Positions 18,910-28,834 are shown, counted from the first letter of the stretch. The stretch: DNA of 64,000 nucleotides from Bacteroidia bacterium (GCA_016787705.1 JAEUTP010000017.1:257511-321510), one strand, 5' to 3'. Made by a program: numbers and translations. Notes: generated by a model from the letters alone, not told the origin.

Positions 18910-19899
18910 ATGGTAGATATTAAAGAAATTAACGAACGAATTCAACACGAAAGTGCCTTTGTAGACATGCTTACTGTTGAAATGGACAAAGTTATTGTTG
19001 GTCAGAAAAGTATGGTGGAACGCCTGTTAATAGGGCTTTTAAGCAATGGCCATATATTACTGGAGGGTGTTCCGGGTCTTGCAAAAACATTAGCCATAAA
19101 TACTTTGGCAAAATGTGTAGACGCTCAATTCAGCCGTATTCAGTTTACCCCTGATCTCTTACCTGCCGATGTTATTGGTACACAAATCTATAATCAAAAG
19201 CAAGAAGCTTTTTCTATCCGTAAAGGACCAATTTTTGCCAATTTTGTTTTGGCTGATGAGATCAACCGTGCCCCGGCAAAAGTACAATCTGCTTTGTTGG
19301 AAGCAATGCAGGAAAAGCAGGTGACCATTGGCGATCAAACATTTAAATTACCAAACCCATTCCTGGTTTTAGCTACACAAAATCCGGTTGAGCAGGAAGG
19401 AACTTATCCTTTACCTGAAGCCCAAATGGATCGTTTTATGTTGAAAGTTGTTATTGGTTATCCAACTAAAGAAGATGAACGTAAGATCATTGCTTCCAAC
19501 ATTCAGCCGGGTGGTATGCCACAGGCAAATAGTGTTTTAACTACCGATGCTATTGTAAAAGCGCGTTCTGTTGTTAAAGACGTTTATATGGACGAGAAGA
19601 TCGAAAGATATATTGTTGATATTGTTTTTGCATCCCGCTTTCCTAAAGAATACCGACTTCAAAAATTTGATGGTTTAATTTCTTACGGAGGATCTCCACG
19701 TGCAAGTATTAATTTAGCATTAGCTGCAAAAGCCTATGCGTTTATTAAACGTCGTGGTTATGTTATTCCTGAAGACGTGCGTGCCATTTGCACAGATGTT
19801 ATGCGTCACCGTATTGGTTTAACTTACGAAGCAGAAGCAGAGAACATTACTTCAGAAAATATCATTACCGAAATTTTAAATACCGTTGAAGTTCCTTAG
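18910..19899 (+). CDS. moxR: MoxR-family AAA+ ATPase
   Basis: 329-residue AAA+ ATPase of the MoxR subfamily, which acts as a chaperone for VWA-domain partner complexes. Seen: Walker A GVPGLAKT at 53-60, Walker B LADEINRAP near 115, sensor-1 ATQNP, and the C-terminal lid. First gene of the Bat operon, followed 71 bp later by the DUF58 gene. The order MoxR-DUF58-Bat is the standard Bacteroidota arrangement; in Bacteroides fragilis this locus affects oxygen tolerance. Confidence 0.92.
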   Translation: MVDIKEINERIQHESAFVDMLTVEMDKVIVGQKSMVERLLIGLLSNGHILLEGVPGLAKTLAINTLAKCVDAQFSRIQFTPDLLPADVIGTQIYNQKQEAFSIRKGPIFANFVLADEINRAPAKVQSALLEAMQEKQVTIGDQTFKLPNPFLVLATQNPVEQEGTYPLPEAQMDRFMLKVVIGYPTKEDERKIIASNIQPGGMPQANSVLTTDAIVKARSVVKDVYMDEKIERYIVDIVFASRFPKEYRLQKFDGLISYGGSPRASINLALAAKAYAFIKRRGYVIPEDVRAICTDVMRHRIGLTYEAEAENITSENIITEILNTVEVP

Positions 19900-19970
19900 C
19901 ATTTAAGAATTAAGGTTTTAGAAGTCAGAATTCTAAGTCTTAAATCATAAATCTTAAATCATAAATCAAC
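19900..19970. repeat. A/T-rich spacer with tandem AAATC-type repeats
   Basis: The moxR-DUF58 spacer holds reiterated TTAAATC / ATAAATC units, including AAATCTTAAATCATAAATC at 19949-19967. A related unit occurs on the other strand in the pdhA-E2 spacer (52648-52666, 17 of 19 matching). Confidence 0.55.
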
Positions 19971-20837
19971 ATGGAAACCTCAGAGCTTTTAAAAAAAGTA
20001 CGCAAAATTGAAATTAAGACCCGCGGTTTGAGCAGTCAGATCTTTTCGGGAGAATATCATAGTGCGTTTAAAGGTCGTGGTATGGCCTTTTCTGAAGTTC
20101 GCGAATATACACCAGGCGATGATGTAAGAACTATTGACTGGAATGTTACCGCAAGATTTAGTACGCCTTATGTAAAAGTTTTTGAAGAAGAAAGAGAATT
20201 AAGTGTCGTTCTTGTAGTGGATGTTAGCGCCAGTGGATTATTTGGTACCAACAAACAATACAAGCAGGAATTAATTACAGAATTATGTGCAGTGGTTGCA
20301 TTTTCTGCGTCACAAAATAACGACAAAATTGGTGTGATCTTTTTTAGTGATAAGATCGAAAAATTCATTCCGCCAAAAAAAGGAAAATCACACGTACTGC
20401 GTATCATTAGAGAGTTATTGGAGTTTAAGCCGGAAAATAAAAAAACAAATTTAGAGCTGGCATTAAAATATCTTACCAATGTTATTAAGAAAAAAAGCAT
20501 TGTGTTTTTGATCAGCGATTTTTATGCTGACTCGGAATACAAAGACGCTTTAAAGATCGCCAACAAAAAGCATGATCTGGTTGCTTTACGCATTGTAGAT
20601 AAAACCGAAACCGAATTGCCAAATGTTGGTTTAATAAAATTACGCGATAACGAAACCGGTAAAGTAATGTGGGTGGATACCAGCGATAAAAATTTCAGAA
20701 AACAATTCATCACCAACCATTTAAAGTTTGAAGATGATCTGAAAGATATTTTTAACCGAAGCGGCACAGATGCTACAAAAATTTTTACACACGAAAATTA
20801 TGTAAAACCATTAATGAATTTATTTAAAAATAGATAA
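19971..20837 (+). CDS. DUF58 domain protein of the Bat operon
   Basis: 288 residues, no signal peptide. Seen: the DUF58 signature REYTPGDDVRTIDWN at about 44-58 and a VWA-like core with DVSAS at 84-88, matching the DxSxS of a metal-ion-dependent adhesion site. DUF58 proteins are regularly encoded beside moxR and are the presumed first partner of the ATPase. It lies between moxR and the BatD-like gene, with a 35-bp gap downstream that contains an interspersed repeat. Confidence 0.88.
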   Translation: METSELLKKVRKIEIKTRGLSSQIFSGEYHSAFKGRGMAFSEVREYTPGDDVRTIDWNVTARFSTPYVKVFEEERELSVVLVVDVSASGLFGTNKQYKQELITELCAVVAFSASQNNDKIGVIFFSDKIEKFIPPKKGKSHVLRIIRELLEFKPENKKTNLELALKYLTNVIKKKSIVFLISDFYADSEYKDALKIANKKHDLVALRIVDKTETELPNVGLIKLRDNETGKVMWVDTSDKNFRKQFITNHLKFEDDLKDIFNRSGTDATKIFTHENYVKPLMNLFKNR

Positions 20838-20840
20838 GCT

Positions 20841-20865
20841 GTCATCCTGAGTGGAGTCGAAGGAT
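20841..20865 (+). repeat. copy of the widespread CATCCTGAG..AGTCGAAGGA interspersed repeat
   Basis: GTCATCCTGAG followed by TGG and AGTCGAAGGAT. The imperfect palindrome ATCCT/AGGAT at its ends marks a short extragenic repeat type seen in many bacterial genomes. Here it occupies the leader just before the ATG at 20873, inside the Bat operon. Confidence 0.6.
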
Positions 20866-20872
20866 ATATAAT

Positions 20873-21859
20873 ATGAAATTTTTAAAATACATATCTACAA
20901 TTATACTTTTCTTTTTTGCTACATTTTCGTTTGCACAAATTCGTGTAAACGCGGTTTTGGATTCTTCTAAAATTCGCATTGGCGAACAGGTTAAATTAGA
21001 TCTTTATGTAAATTATGATGTGTCTCAACAGGATCTTAAAATTCAATGGCCAACAATTGGCGATACCATTACAGGTAAAGTAGAAGTAATTTCTATTACA
21101 CCAATTGATACAACTATTCCCGATAAAAATAACCCAAGTATCTTTCAACAGCACCAGCAAATTTTAGTAAGTGCTTATGATAGCGGTTATTTTGCAATTC
21201 CGGGTTTTGAATTTGTTGTAAATAATGATACATCGCGTCCTTTTATCACACCAACACTTTTACTGGAAGTTCATACAATACCAACTGATACAAGCGCAAC
21301 AAAAATTAAAGATATTAAACCTCCTTTTGATGAAAAATTTAACTGGAAATGGTATTTGAATTATATCTATTGGGGAGTAGGTATTCTTCTTTTTACTTTA
21401 GCTATTGTTTTGGTTACGCTGTATTTTTCGCGTAAACAAAAAAATAAAGTTGTTGAACCTGAAAAACCAAAAATTCCTGCGCATATTACCGCCCTTGCCA
21501 GTTTAGAAAAAATAAAAGCAGAACAGGTTTGGAAAGAAGGTCATGCAAAAGAATATTACTCTTCTATTTCCGATACCATCCGTTTATACATTGAAGAGCG
21601 CTTTAATGTATTTGCTTTAGAAAGTACTACTGATGAGATTATGAAAGCTTTCCGTACGCAGGTGGTAGATAAAACAAGTAAAGAAAAACTGGAACAGATA
21701 TTAACGCTAAGTGACTTTGTGAAGTTTGCTAAAATGACGCCTGTTGAAGATGAACATAGATTTACTTTAGAAAATGCTTTCGATTTTGTGAACGGAACCA
21801 AACGTGAAGAAGAGATTACAATTCCACAACCTCAAACCAATAACCAGCGAACACAGTGA
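20873..21859 (+). CDS. BatD-like membrane protein of the Bat operon
   Basis: 328 residues: a signal peptide (about 1-21, ending SFAQ), a beta-rich periplasmic region of about 140 residues, one transmembrane helix (about 164-187, YWGVGILLFTLAIVLVTLYF), and a cytoplasmic helical C-terminus. The C-terminal region (EYYSSISDTIRLYIEERF, then EIMKAF and LSDFVKFAKM) parallels the end of the true BatD encoded downstream (EFYTEILTALNNYIGNKL, TLETSEYAKYAPG), so it looks like a short, diverged BatD paralogue. Its stop overlaps the batA GTG start, suggesting coupled translation. A role in assembling the BatA/BatB complex is inferred. Confidence 0.75.
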   Translation: MKFLKYISTIILFFFATFSFAQIRVNAVLDSSKIRIGEQVKLDLYVNYDVSQQDLKIQWPTIGDTITGKVEVISITPIDTTIPDKNNPSIFQQHQQILVSAYDSGYFAIPGFEFVVNNDTSRPFITPTLLLEVHTIPTDTSATKIKDIKPPFDEKFNWKWYLNYIYWGVGILLFTLAIVLVTLYFSRKQKNKVVEPEKPKIPAHITALASLEKIKAEQVWKEGHAKEYYSSISDTIRLYIEERFNVFALESTTDEIMKAFRTQVVDKTSKEKLEQILTLSDFVKFAKMTPVEDEHRFTLENAFDFVNGTKREEEITIPQPQTNNQRTQ

Positions 21860-22866
21860 TAAGTTATTTTAACGACATACAGTTTGCTGAAAAGCATTGG
21901 TTTTGGTTAATGTGTCTTTTGCCATTAATGATATTTTGGTATTTACTACGTTTAAAAAAGCATGAGGGTGAATTCAATTACTCATCATTTGCTTTGTTTG
22001 GTAAAATAAAATCATCCCGCAAAGCAAAATTCAGGCATTCACTATTTGTTTTGCGTTTAATAGCTTTTGTATTATTAATTGCAGCATTGGCACGGCCGCA
22101 ATCGCGCAGCAGCTGGAAAGACAGCAAAACAGAAGGTATTGATATTGTAATTAGCATGGACGTTTCACCATCTATGCTCGCGAAAGATTTTAAACCTAAT
22201 CGTTTGGAAGCTGCAAAAGATGTAATGATAGACTTTATTGATGCGCGTATAAATGATAGAATTGGCTTAGTGGTTTTTGGAGGAGAAGCATTTACACAAT
22301 GTCCTCTTACATCAGATCATAAGGTGCTTAAGAACATGATCCCGGCTATTCGTCCGGGTATGGTAGCCGATGGTACAGCCATAGGTTTAGGTTTGGCAAC
22401 TGCTGTTGGACGTATTAAAGACAGTAAAGCGAAAAGCAAAGTGGTTATTTTAATAAGTGATGGCGTTAGTAATATGGGTGAGATTCCACCTCTTACAGCG
22501 GCAGAGTTGGCTAAAACAATGGATGCTCGTGTTTATTGCATTGGGGTTGGAACGCGCGGTAAAGCTTTAACTCCTGTGGCAAGATATACAGATACAGAGT
22601 ACGAATACGATTATGTGGACGTGGATATTGACGAAAAAACAATGACTGAGATATCTGATATGACCGGTGGGAAATATTTTCGCGCTACCGATAAGGCAAG
22701 CTTAATTGATGTTTATAAAGAAATTGATAAGATGGAGAAAACAATCATTAGCGAAAAGAGTTTTACAAATAAGGCAGAACATTTTTTACCATTGGCTCTT
22801 GCAGCTGCGGTTATTTTATTATTAGAATTTTTACTACGTTTTACGATATTCAGATCAGTACCATAA
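21856..22866 (+). CDS. batA: BatA, VWA-domain membrane protein
   Basis: 336 residues. Starts with GTG at 21856, overlapping the TGA of the gene before (GTGA). Seen: two N-terminal transmembrane helices (about 14-31 and 62-79), a VWA domain with DVSPS at 102-106, a complete MIDAS DxSxS, a later TDTE loop, and a C-terminal transmembrane helix (about 311-330). BatA and BatB are the VWA pair of the Bacteroides aerotolerance operon, exposing the VWA domain between two membrane anchors. It abuts batB with no gap. Confidence 0.9.
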   Translation: MISYFNDIQFAEKHWFWLMCLLPLMIFWYLLRLKKHEGEFNYSSFALFGKIKSSRKAKFRHSLFVLRLIAFVLLIAALARPQSRSSWKDSKTEGIDIVISMDVSPSMLAKDFKPNRLEAAKDVMIDFIDARINDRIGLVVFGGEAFTQCPLTSDHKVLKNMIPAIRPGMVADGTAIGLGLATAVGRIKDSKAKSKVVILISDGVSNMGEIPPLTAAELAKTMDARVYCIGVGTRGKALTPVARYTDTEYEYDYVDVDIDEKTMTEISDMTGGKYFRATDKASLIDVYKEIDKMEKTIISEKSFTNKAEHFLPLALAAAVILLLEFLLRFTIFRSVP

Positions 22867-23907
22867 ATGTTTAAGTTTGAACATACAATTTATTTTTATG
22901 CTTTTGCAGCCATACCGTTAATGCTTGTATTGGTGATCTTATATTTTGTTTCGCGTAAAAAGAAATTAAAACGGTTGGGTGAGGCAAACTTGGTTAATGG
23001 ATTAATTCCTTATTCAAGCAGAAGAAAACGTATTATTAAAATTGTTTTATTTTTAATGGGATTCAGCAGTTTAATAATTGCTCTGTGCAATCTTCAAACA
23101 GGAAGTAAATTAACAGAGGTGAAACGCGAAGGAGCGGATATAATTGTTTGTATTGATGTTAGCAATAGTATGTTGGCTCAAGATCTTAGCCCTAACCGTT
23201 TAACACGTGCAAAATACGCACTCGAAAAAATGATAGATGGCTTGCAAGGCGATCGTTTAGGGTTAGTTGTTTTTGCCGGTGAAGCTTATGTGCAATTACC
23301 AATAACAACCGATTACAGCGCTGCAAAATTATTTTTAGAATCCATCGGCCCGGGTATCGTGCCGGTGCAGGGAACAAATTTGGCAGATGCTATCGAGAAA
23401 GCATCTGAATCATTCAGTAATGATGAAGGAAAGAATCGCGCCATTATTTTAATTACAGATGGTGAGAATCACGATTCGGAAGCCATACAAGCCGCTGAAG
23501 ATGCCGGTAAAAAAGGAATTATGATTAGCACCATTGGTATCGGTTCGGTAAATGGTGTTCCAATTCCAATTGTTGAGAATGGAGTAAACAAAGGATATCG
23601 AAAAGATAAAGAAGGCCAAACTGTTATCACAAAATTAAATGCCAATCTTTTAAAAACAATTGCATCAAAAGGTAATGGCGTATTTGTACAGGCCAGCCAG
23701 GCCGATATTGGTTTGGGTGCTGTGTTGGATAAGATCGGTGAATTGGATAAAGCACAGATTGAAAATAAAATGTATACCGATTATGAAGATCAGTTCCAAT
23801 GGTTCTTAGGTTTAGCATTGATCTTGTTTTTTATTGAGTTTTTAATTAGCGAGAGAGTAAGTGAGTGGTTTAAAAAAATTAATTTGTACGGTAATGCAAC
23901 TAAGTAA
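22867..23907 (+). CDS. batB: BatB, VWA-domain membrane protein
   Basis: 346 residues: N-terminal transmembrane helices (about 8-28 and 57-75), a VWA domain with DVSNS at 97-101 (intact MIDAS), and a C-terminal helix (QWFLGLALILFFIEFLI) before a short cytoplasmic tail. It is a paralogue of batA, directly downstream of it, and its last 14 bp overlap the chosen batC start. Expected partner of BatA and of the TPR proteins BatC and BatE. Confidence 0.9.
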   Translation: MFKFEHTIYFYAFAAIPLMLVLVILYFVSRKKKLKRLGEANLVNGLIPYSSRRKRIIKIVLFLMGFSSLIIALCNLQTGSKLTEVKREGADIIVCIDVSNSMLAQDLSPNRLTRAKYALEKMIDGLQGDRLGLVVFAGEAYVQLPITTDYSAAKLFLESIGPGIVPVQGTNLADAIEKASESFSNDEGKNRAIILITDGENHDSEAIQAAEDAGKKGIMISTIGIGSVNGVPIPIVENGVNKGYRKDKEGQTVITKLNANLLKTIASKGNGVFVQASQADIGLGAVLDKIGELDKAQIENKMYTDYEDQFQWFLGLALILFFIEFLISERVSEWFKKINLYGNATK

Positions 23908-24613
23908 ATTTAAATATCTTTTTGTTTTTGCTTTGTTTTTTGTAACAGGTTTTACGCTTGCGCAAAAAGATGCTATGAATATTTACGATGGTAATAATTT
24001 ATACCATAGCGGCAAAACCATTGATGCTACAGACCGCTACAGGGAAGCTCTGAAAATAAACCCTAATAATCAGAAGGCTAATTTTAATTTAGGAAATTCC
24101 TTATATAAAAATGCCTTGCAAATAAAAGCAAGCAAAGAAAATTTTATACAAGGAGGAAAAAAAGTAACACCGGATTCTCTAGCGGGACTAGTGTTTGAAG
24201 AAGCAGCTCAAAGCTTTGCGCAAGTTGCAAATTCTGTTTCTAATAAAGATACCTTGCACCAGGCATGGCATAATATGGGGAATTGTTATCTTCAAAAGAA
24301 AGAATACCAAAATGCTGTTGATGCTTATAAAAAAGCATTGAAGCTTGATCCCAAAGATGAAGAAACACGTTATAATCTTGCTTATGCTTTAAAAAATCTG
24401 CCAAAGGATAAAAAAGGCGGCGGAGGTGGTGGCCAGAAAGAAGAAGATAAAAAAGATCAGAAGAAAAATTCTGCGCCGCAACAAAATCAAATGAATAAAG
24501 ACCAGGCCGAGCAGTTATTAAAAGCACTAATGAACCAGGAAAAGAAATTACAGGATAAACGCAAACAAAAGCAAGAAGATCCCGGTAAATCATCTGTAGA
24601 TAAAGATTGGTAA
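23894..24613 (+). CDS. batC: BatC, TPR protein of the Bat operon
   Basis: About 239 residues from the ATG at 23894 (MQLSKFKYLFVF). The open frame extends 11 codons upstream, but the ATG gives a clean signal peptide (ending TLAQ) and a normal 14-bp overlap with batB. Seen: TPR units (DGNNLYHSGKTIDATDRYREALKINPNNQKA-type repeats, the last near residues 125-160), then a low-complexity tail with six glycines, Lys/Asp/Gln-rich and strongly charged. Bat TPR proteins are thought to form the periplasmic scaffold with BatA/BatB. Confidence 0.85.
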   Translation: MQLSKFKYLFVFALFFVTGFTLAQKDAMNIYDGNNLYHSGKTIDATDRYREALKINPNNQKANFNLGNSLYKNALQIKASKENFIQGGKKVTPDSLAGLVFEEAAQSFAQVANSVSNKDTLHQAWHNMGNCYLQKKEYQNAVDAYKKALKLDPKDEETRYNLAYALKNLPKDKKGGGGGGQKEEDKKDQKKNSAPQQNQMNKDQAEQLLKALMNQEKKLQDKRKQKQEDPGKSSVDKDW

Positions 24614-24632
24614 TTTAAATTAATAAAGTAAA

Positions 24633-26438
24633 ATGACAATTAATAAAATAAAAACTAAATGGATACTTTTTGTATTGGTATCTTGTTTTTTTGCTTTTTC
24701 GGCAAGATCTCAAAGTTTTTATGCCCAGGTAAGTTCAAACAGGGTGCAGGTTGGCGTTCCGTTCGAATATGCATTGGTGCTTACAGTTAGTGCGTCTAAC
24801 CTAGTTCAACCGAGTTTTAAAGATTTTGAAATTGTAAGTGGCCCAAATCAAAGTAACAGCGTGCAATACACAAATGGGGTAATGACACAGCAGATTGTTA
24901 TTTCTTACGGGCTTGTTGCAAAAAAAGAAGGCAAGTTAACTATTGGTCCTGCAAGTGTTATGGCTGGTGGCCAAAAGTTGGAGACCAAACCTATTACTAT
25001 GGAAGTTGGTAAAGGCTCTTCGGGTAATCAAACGTCAGGTAATGCCGAAGATGATCCGAAGTATAATAGTAAAATAAGTGGTGCAGATGTTTTTATAAGA
25101 ACTGGAGTAAGCAAAACAAAATGTTATTATGGAGAACAAATACTTATTACTCAAAAAGTATATTCGCGGTTTTCGATAATAGGATTTAAAAAAATAAATA
25201 CCCCTGCTTACGATGGTTTTTATGCACAAACATTAGAGCCAATTAGTAAAGGACAAGTAGCCAACGAAAATGTGGATGGTGTGGTTTACCAAACGTATGA
25301 GATTTTTAGAACACTTGCTACTGCTAACAAATCAGGCAAGATCACTTTAAATCCAATGACGGCAGAAGTTGTTGTAAGAAAACAAACCGCTAATGCAAAG
25401 CCTAAAAACATTTTCGAGCAGTTCTTTGGTGCATCCAATTACGAAGATATTCCGGTAAATGCAAAAAGCGGCGCGTTAACCATCGATGTTGCGCCAATAC
25501 CCGAAGCAGGAAAGCCGGCGGGTTATTATGGTGCAGTTGGTGAATACTCTTATAAAGTACAAGCTTCACGCAATGAAGTAAAGGCCAATGATGCTTTTAA
25601 TTTAAAACTTACTATTACAGGAAAAGGAAATATAAAATTGGTTGATGCTCCCAAATTAACATTGCCTGAAAGCTTTGAAGCCTACGATCCAAAGATCACC
25701 GAATCCGGTAATTCTAAGACATTTGATTATTTAATTATTCCAAGAAGCGAAGGTGATTTTAAAATAGAGAATCTTGATTTCTCATATTTTAGCCTTGATT
25801 CAAAAAAATTCAATACCATTCCGGCTCCTGAAATAAATATAAAAGTACTGCCTCCGGATCCTAACAGCAAAGGCGCGCAGGTATATGTGCAACAAAGCCA
25901 GGTTAAAGAAACCGAAAATGATATTCGTTACATTAAAAAAGGTGATTTTCTTTTGATGAGATCTGAAACAGAATTCTTTAATTCTTTTGTTCATATTTTA
26001 TTATTGATTTTACCGTTACTGTTATTAGGAACAAGTTTATTCTTAAGAAGAAATTACATTAAGAATAACAGTAATATGGTTTTAGTTAAAGAGCGTAAAG
26101 CAGCAAAAATGGCTAAAAAACAATTGGTAAATGCTGAGAAATTAATGCAGCAAAATAAAAAAGACGAGTTCTATACAGAGATTTTGACTGCTTTAAATAA
26201 TTACATAGGCAACAAATTAAATATTCCTGTGGCTGATCTTTCGAGAGAAAAAATAAGCACTGTACTAACATCAAAACAAGTAGATGCTCAGAGTATTACA
26301 AAATTGGTTTCTACATTGGAAACGAGTGAATACGCGAAGTATGCACCGGGAGCTGTGAGCGGTGATCTGCAAAAGGTTTATAAAGATACAGTTGATCTTA
26401 TTACAGGACTTGAAGAGCAAATAAATAAAAAAGTATAA
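24633..26438 (+). CDS. batD: BatD, oxygen-tolerance protein
   Basis: 601 residues with a signal peptide (about 1-27, ending ARSQ), a large periplasmic beta-sandwich part (the BatD domain, starting SFYAQVSSNRVQVGVPFEY), one transmembrane helix (about 451-470, FVHILLLILPLLLLGTSLF), and a cytoplasmic helical C-terminus. Length and layout match BatD of Bacteroidota. It lies 19 bp after batC and 2 bp before batE. It is much larger than its relative at 20873, which keeps the same membrane topology. Confidence 0.88.
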   Translation: MTINKIKTKWILFVLVSCFFAFSARSQSFYAQVSSNRVQVGVPFEYALVLTVSASNLVQPSFKDFEIVSGPNQSNSVQYTNGVMTQQIVISYGLVAKKEGKLTIGPASVMAGGQKLETKPITMEVGKGSSGNQTSGNAEDDPKYNSKISGADVFIRTGVSKTKCYYGEQILITQKVYSRFSIIGFKKINTPAYDGFYAQTLEPISKGQVANENVDGVVYQTYEIFRTLATANKSGKITLNPMTAEVVVRKQTANAKPKNIFEQFFGASNYEDIPVNAKSGALTIDVAPIPEAGKPAGYYGAVGEYSYKVQASRNEVKANDAFNLKLTITGKGNIKLVDAPKLTLPESFEAYDPKITESGNSKTFDYLIIPRSEGDFKIENLDFSYFSLDSKKFNTIPAPEINIKVLPPDPNSKGAQVYVQQSQVKETENDIRYIKKGDFLLMRSETEFFNSFVHILLLILPLLLLGTSLFLRRNYIKNNSNMVLVKERKAAKMAKKQLVNAEKLMQQNKKDEFYTEILTALNNYIGNKLNIPVADLSREKISTVLTSKQVDAQSITKLVSTLETSEYAKYAPGAVSGDLQKVYKDTVDLITGLEEQINKKV

Positions 26439-26440
26439 GT

Positions 26441-27199
26441 ATGAAAAAAAACAATTACATATTTATTTTATTAGTTTGTCTTTTATCTTTTTCAATAAAA
26501 GGGTATAGTAACGATTTGCTTGAGAAAGCCGAAAAGGCATATGACTCAAAAAAGTATAAAGAAGCAATAGAGAGTTATGAAAAACTAGTGAATGATGGGT
26601 ATAAATCATATCAGTTATATTTTAATTTAGGTAATTCTTATTACAGAAATAATGAATTAGGTAAAGCTATTTATTATTATGAACTTGCTCGTAAAGTAGA
26701 ACCGGACGACGAAGATGTAAGAATAAATTTAGGCATTGCATCAGCAAAAACTATTGACAAAATAGATTCAAAAGAAAATTTTTTTATTACTGCTGTTAAA
26801 ACAAACCTGTTATCGTCGTTTACAACTAATGCATGGGCATGGTTTTCTATAAGTGCTTTGGCCGTAGCCTGTATCCTTTTCTTTATTTTTGTAAATTCAA
26901 CTACATTAATAATAAAAAGAATTTCGTTCTTGCTAAGTTGTGTACTGGTAATTGGTTTTTTGGTTACTTATTTCTTAGGCTATTCGGCTTTGAAATCAAA
27001 AGTCGAAAATAAATTTGCTATCATTACTGTAAAAGAAGTAAAGATCATGAATGAGCCAACTGCTACTGCAAATTCTAAATTTATATTACACGAAGGTACT
27101 AAGATCCGTGTAGTTGAAAATAACGGTAACTGGATCCTTATTAAGTTGGACAATGGAAACGAGGGTTGGTTAAAGATTAGCGATGTAGGAATTATTTAA
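26441..27199 (+). CDS. batE: BatE, TPR and SH3-like protein
   Basis: 252 residues: signal peptide (about 1-23), TPR units (residues about 27-100, with YFNLGNSYYRNNELGKAIYYYE), two transmembrane helices (about 128-149 and 156-176), and a C-terminal bacterial SH3-like domain (about 190-250, with IMNEPTATANSKFILHEGTK and GNEGWLKISD). Standard last gene of the Bat operon. Its stop is 4 bp from that of the convergent lipA gene; no separate terminator is visible. Confidence 0.85.
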   Translation: MKKNNYIFILLVCLLSFSIKGYSNDLLEKAEKAYDSKKYKEAIESYEKLVNDGYKSYQLYFNLGNSYYRNNELGKAIYYYELARKVEPDDEDVRINLGIASAKTIDKIDSKENFFITAVKTNLLSSFTTNAWAWFSISALAVACILFFIFVNSTTLIIKRISFLLSCVLVIGFLVTYFLGYSALKSKVENKFAIITVKEVKIMNEPTATANSKFILHEGTKIRVVENNGNWILIKLDNGNEGWLKISDVGII

Positions 27200-27203
27200 A
27201 TCC

Positions 27204-28079
27204 TTAAAAGATATGTTTCTCTGCGTGGTACGAAGAGCGTACTAATGGACCACTCTCCACAAATTTAAATCCTTTATTTAAAGCGTAATCTTTATATTTT
27301 TTAAAATCATCAGGATGCACAAAGCGTGCAACAGGTAAATGTTTTGGTGTTGGTTGTAAATACTGGCCAATGGTAACAACATCGCATTTTACGTTCGCAA
27401 GATCATCAATGGTTTCAAAAATCTCTTCTTCAGTTTCACCTAAGCCAACCATTATTCCGCTTTTAGTTTTAACACCTGCTTCATCCAAACGCTTTAAAAC
27501 CTCCATGCTGCGATCGTATTTGGCTTGTATGCGAACCTGCGCGGTTAAACGTCTTACTGTTTCGATATTATGCGAAACAATATCTGGTTGTACATCAATA
27601 ATGCGTTGTAGGTTTTCCCATTTGCCTGCAAAATCAGGAATCAAACATTCAAATTTTGTTTCAGGACTAATAGAGCGAATTTCTTTTATTGTTTCTGCCC
27701 AGATAATAGAGCCGCCATCTTTCAGGTCATCCCTGTCAACACTGGTAATAACGCAGTGTTTAACGCCCATCAATTTTACCGAGTTGGCAATACGTTTTGG
27801 TTCATCCCAGTCTGCCGGTTTTGGTTTACCTGTTGCAACGGCACAAAAACCACAACTACGTGTACAGATATTACCAAGTATCATAAAAGTAGCAGTACCC
27901 GCGCCCCAGCATTCGCCCATGTTTGGGCAATTTCCGCTTTCACAAATAGTGTGTAATTTATGTTTGCTTACAATACCGCGAACTTTAACATATTCTTCGC
28001 CGGTGGGTAATTTTACGCGTAGCCAGTCAGGCTTTTTGATCTTTTGAATTTCTTGTGTGGATTCCATCGTTAATACCAT
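27204..28079 (-). CDS. lipA: lipoyl synthase
   Basis: Radical SAM enzyme that inserts two sulfurs into protein-bound octanoyl groups to make lipoyl, for PDH, OGDH and GcvH. 291 residues. Seen: the auxiliary cluster cysteines C46, C51 and C57, the radical-[11 protein letters not shown] (C72, C76, C79), and the C-terminal [11 protein letters not shown], whose serine ligates the auxiliary cluster. The ATG at 28079 overlaps the preceding gene by 10 bp; a second ATG at 28067 (MESTQ) avoids the overlap and is equally plausible. A client, the two-lipoyl E2, is encoded at 50998-52629. Confidence 0.95.
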   Translation of the reverse strand: MVLTMESTQEIQKIKKPDWLRVKLPTGEEYVKVRGIVSKHKLHTICESGNCPNMGECWGAGTATFMILGNICTRSCGFCAVATGKPKPADWDEPKRIANSVKLMGVKHCVITSVDRDDLKDGGSIIWAETIKEIRSISPETKFECLIPDFAGKWENLQRIIDVQPDIVSHNIETVRRLTAQVRIQAKYDRSMEVLKRLDEAGVKTKSGIMVGLGETEEEIFETIDDLANVKCDVVTIGQYLQPTPKHLPVARFVHPDDFKKYKDYALNKGFKFVESGPLVRSSYHAEKHIF

Positions 28080-28834
28080 TTAGATCCAAATACAAAACCA
28101 ACGTGAAAAGTCACGATAAAGTTTTCTGCGGGATTCCTTGCCATTATTGGCAAAGCTTTTGGAAAAAAATCTAAAGATACACCCGTTTCAATAGCACGGA
28201 TAATATTGGTATAAGGTGCGTATTCGAAACTTAAATTAAATTTTGCTGATCCTCCCGGATAAATTTTTGTCTCTGCAAGACCGTCAGAAAAAGAACCTCT
28301 GCCTACAACGCTGTCTTGCGTAAAATTTTCAGAATCAAATTTAACCACATCGGTGCTTACTTGACCGCCATTACCAGGTTGTGCGCGATAAACCTGAACA
28401 TAATACGGTTTTGCAAAAGCCAAAGTAGGACCAATAGAATAACTGTATCTTACTTCAACTGCTTTATTATCTGCTTTTGCGAAAAGAACTTTTTGCATAC
28501 CAACAGCGCCTCTTAAAAGAAACGCTTGGTTAATTTTACCGTAAACAAACCTTTTTTTATCCTGTGATGTGCCAGTTACTTTTATTTCTTTAGGATGTTT
28601 TAAAGATTGAAGATCAATTTCCCAATACGAACGGCTTTTTGCAGTAATATGTTTACCACGGCGGTACAAAACGCCCAGCCCTCTTGTATTGGCATATATT
28701 TTACCCGAACCTTCGTTGCGGTACAATACATTTAAAGTCGTTCCTTCATCAACACTTAAGGCAGGTTTATCCTGCCCAAAATAAATGTCGCTTAAAAGAA
28801 TGCAAAATATAAGTGTATAAAAGCCTTTAAACAT
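28070..28834 (-). CDS. conserved hypothetical exported protein, probably outer-membrane
   Basis: 254 residues with a signal peptide (about 1-20, ending YFGQ). The mature part alternates short amphipathic beta segments with turns, contains many aromatic residues, and ends in GFVFGSKWY, an aromatic terminus as in outer-membrane beta-barrels. I do not recognise a named family with certainty. Co-transcribed with lipA (10-bp overlap or a 2-bp gap depending on the lipA start). No function is proposed. Confidence 0.65.
   Translation of the reverse strand: MFKGFYTLIFCILLSDIYFGQDKPALSVDEGTTLNVLYRNEGSGKIYANTRGLGVLYRRGKHITAKSRSYWEIDLQSLKHPKEIKVTGTSQDKKRFVYGKINQAFLLRGAVGMQKVLFAKADNKAVEVRYSYSIGPTLAFAKPYYVQVYRAQPGNGGQVSTDVVKFDSENFTQDSVVGRGSFSDGLAETKIYPGGSAKFNLSFEYAPYTNIIRAIETGVSLDFFPKALPIMARNPAENFIVTFHVGFVFGSKWY

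Noticed and set aside
27370..28047. 225-codon plus-strand open frame opposite lipA
   Set aside because: Fully antisense to a clear lipoyl synthase with intact cysteine motifs.
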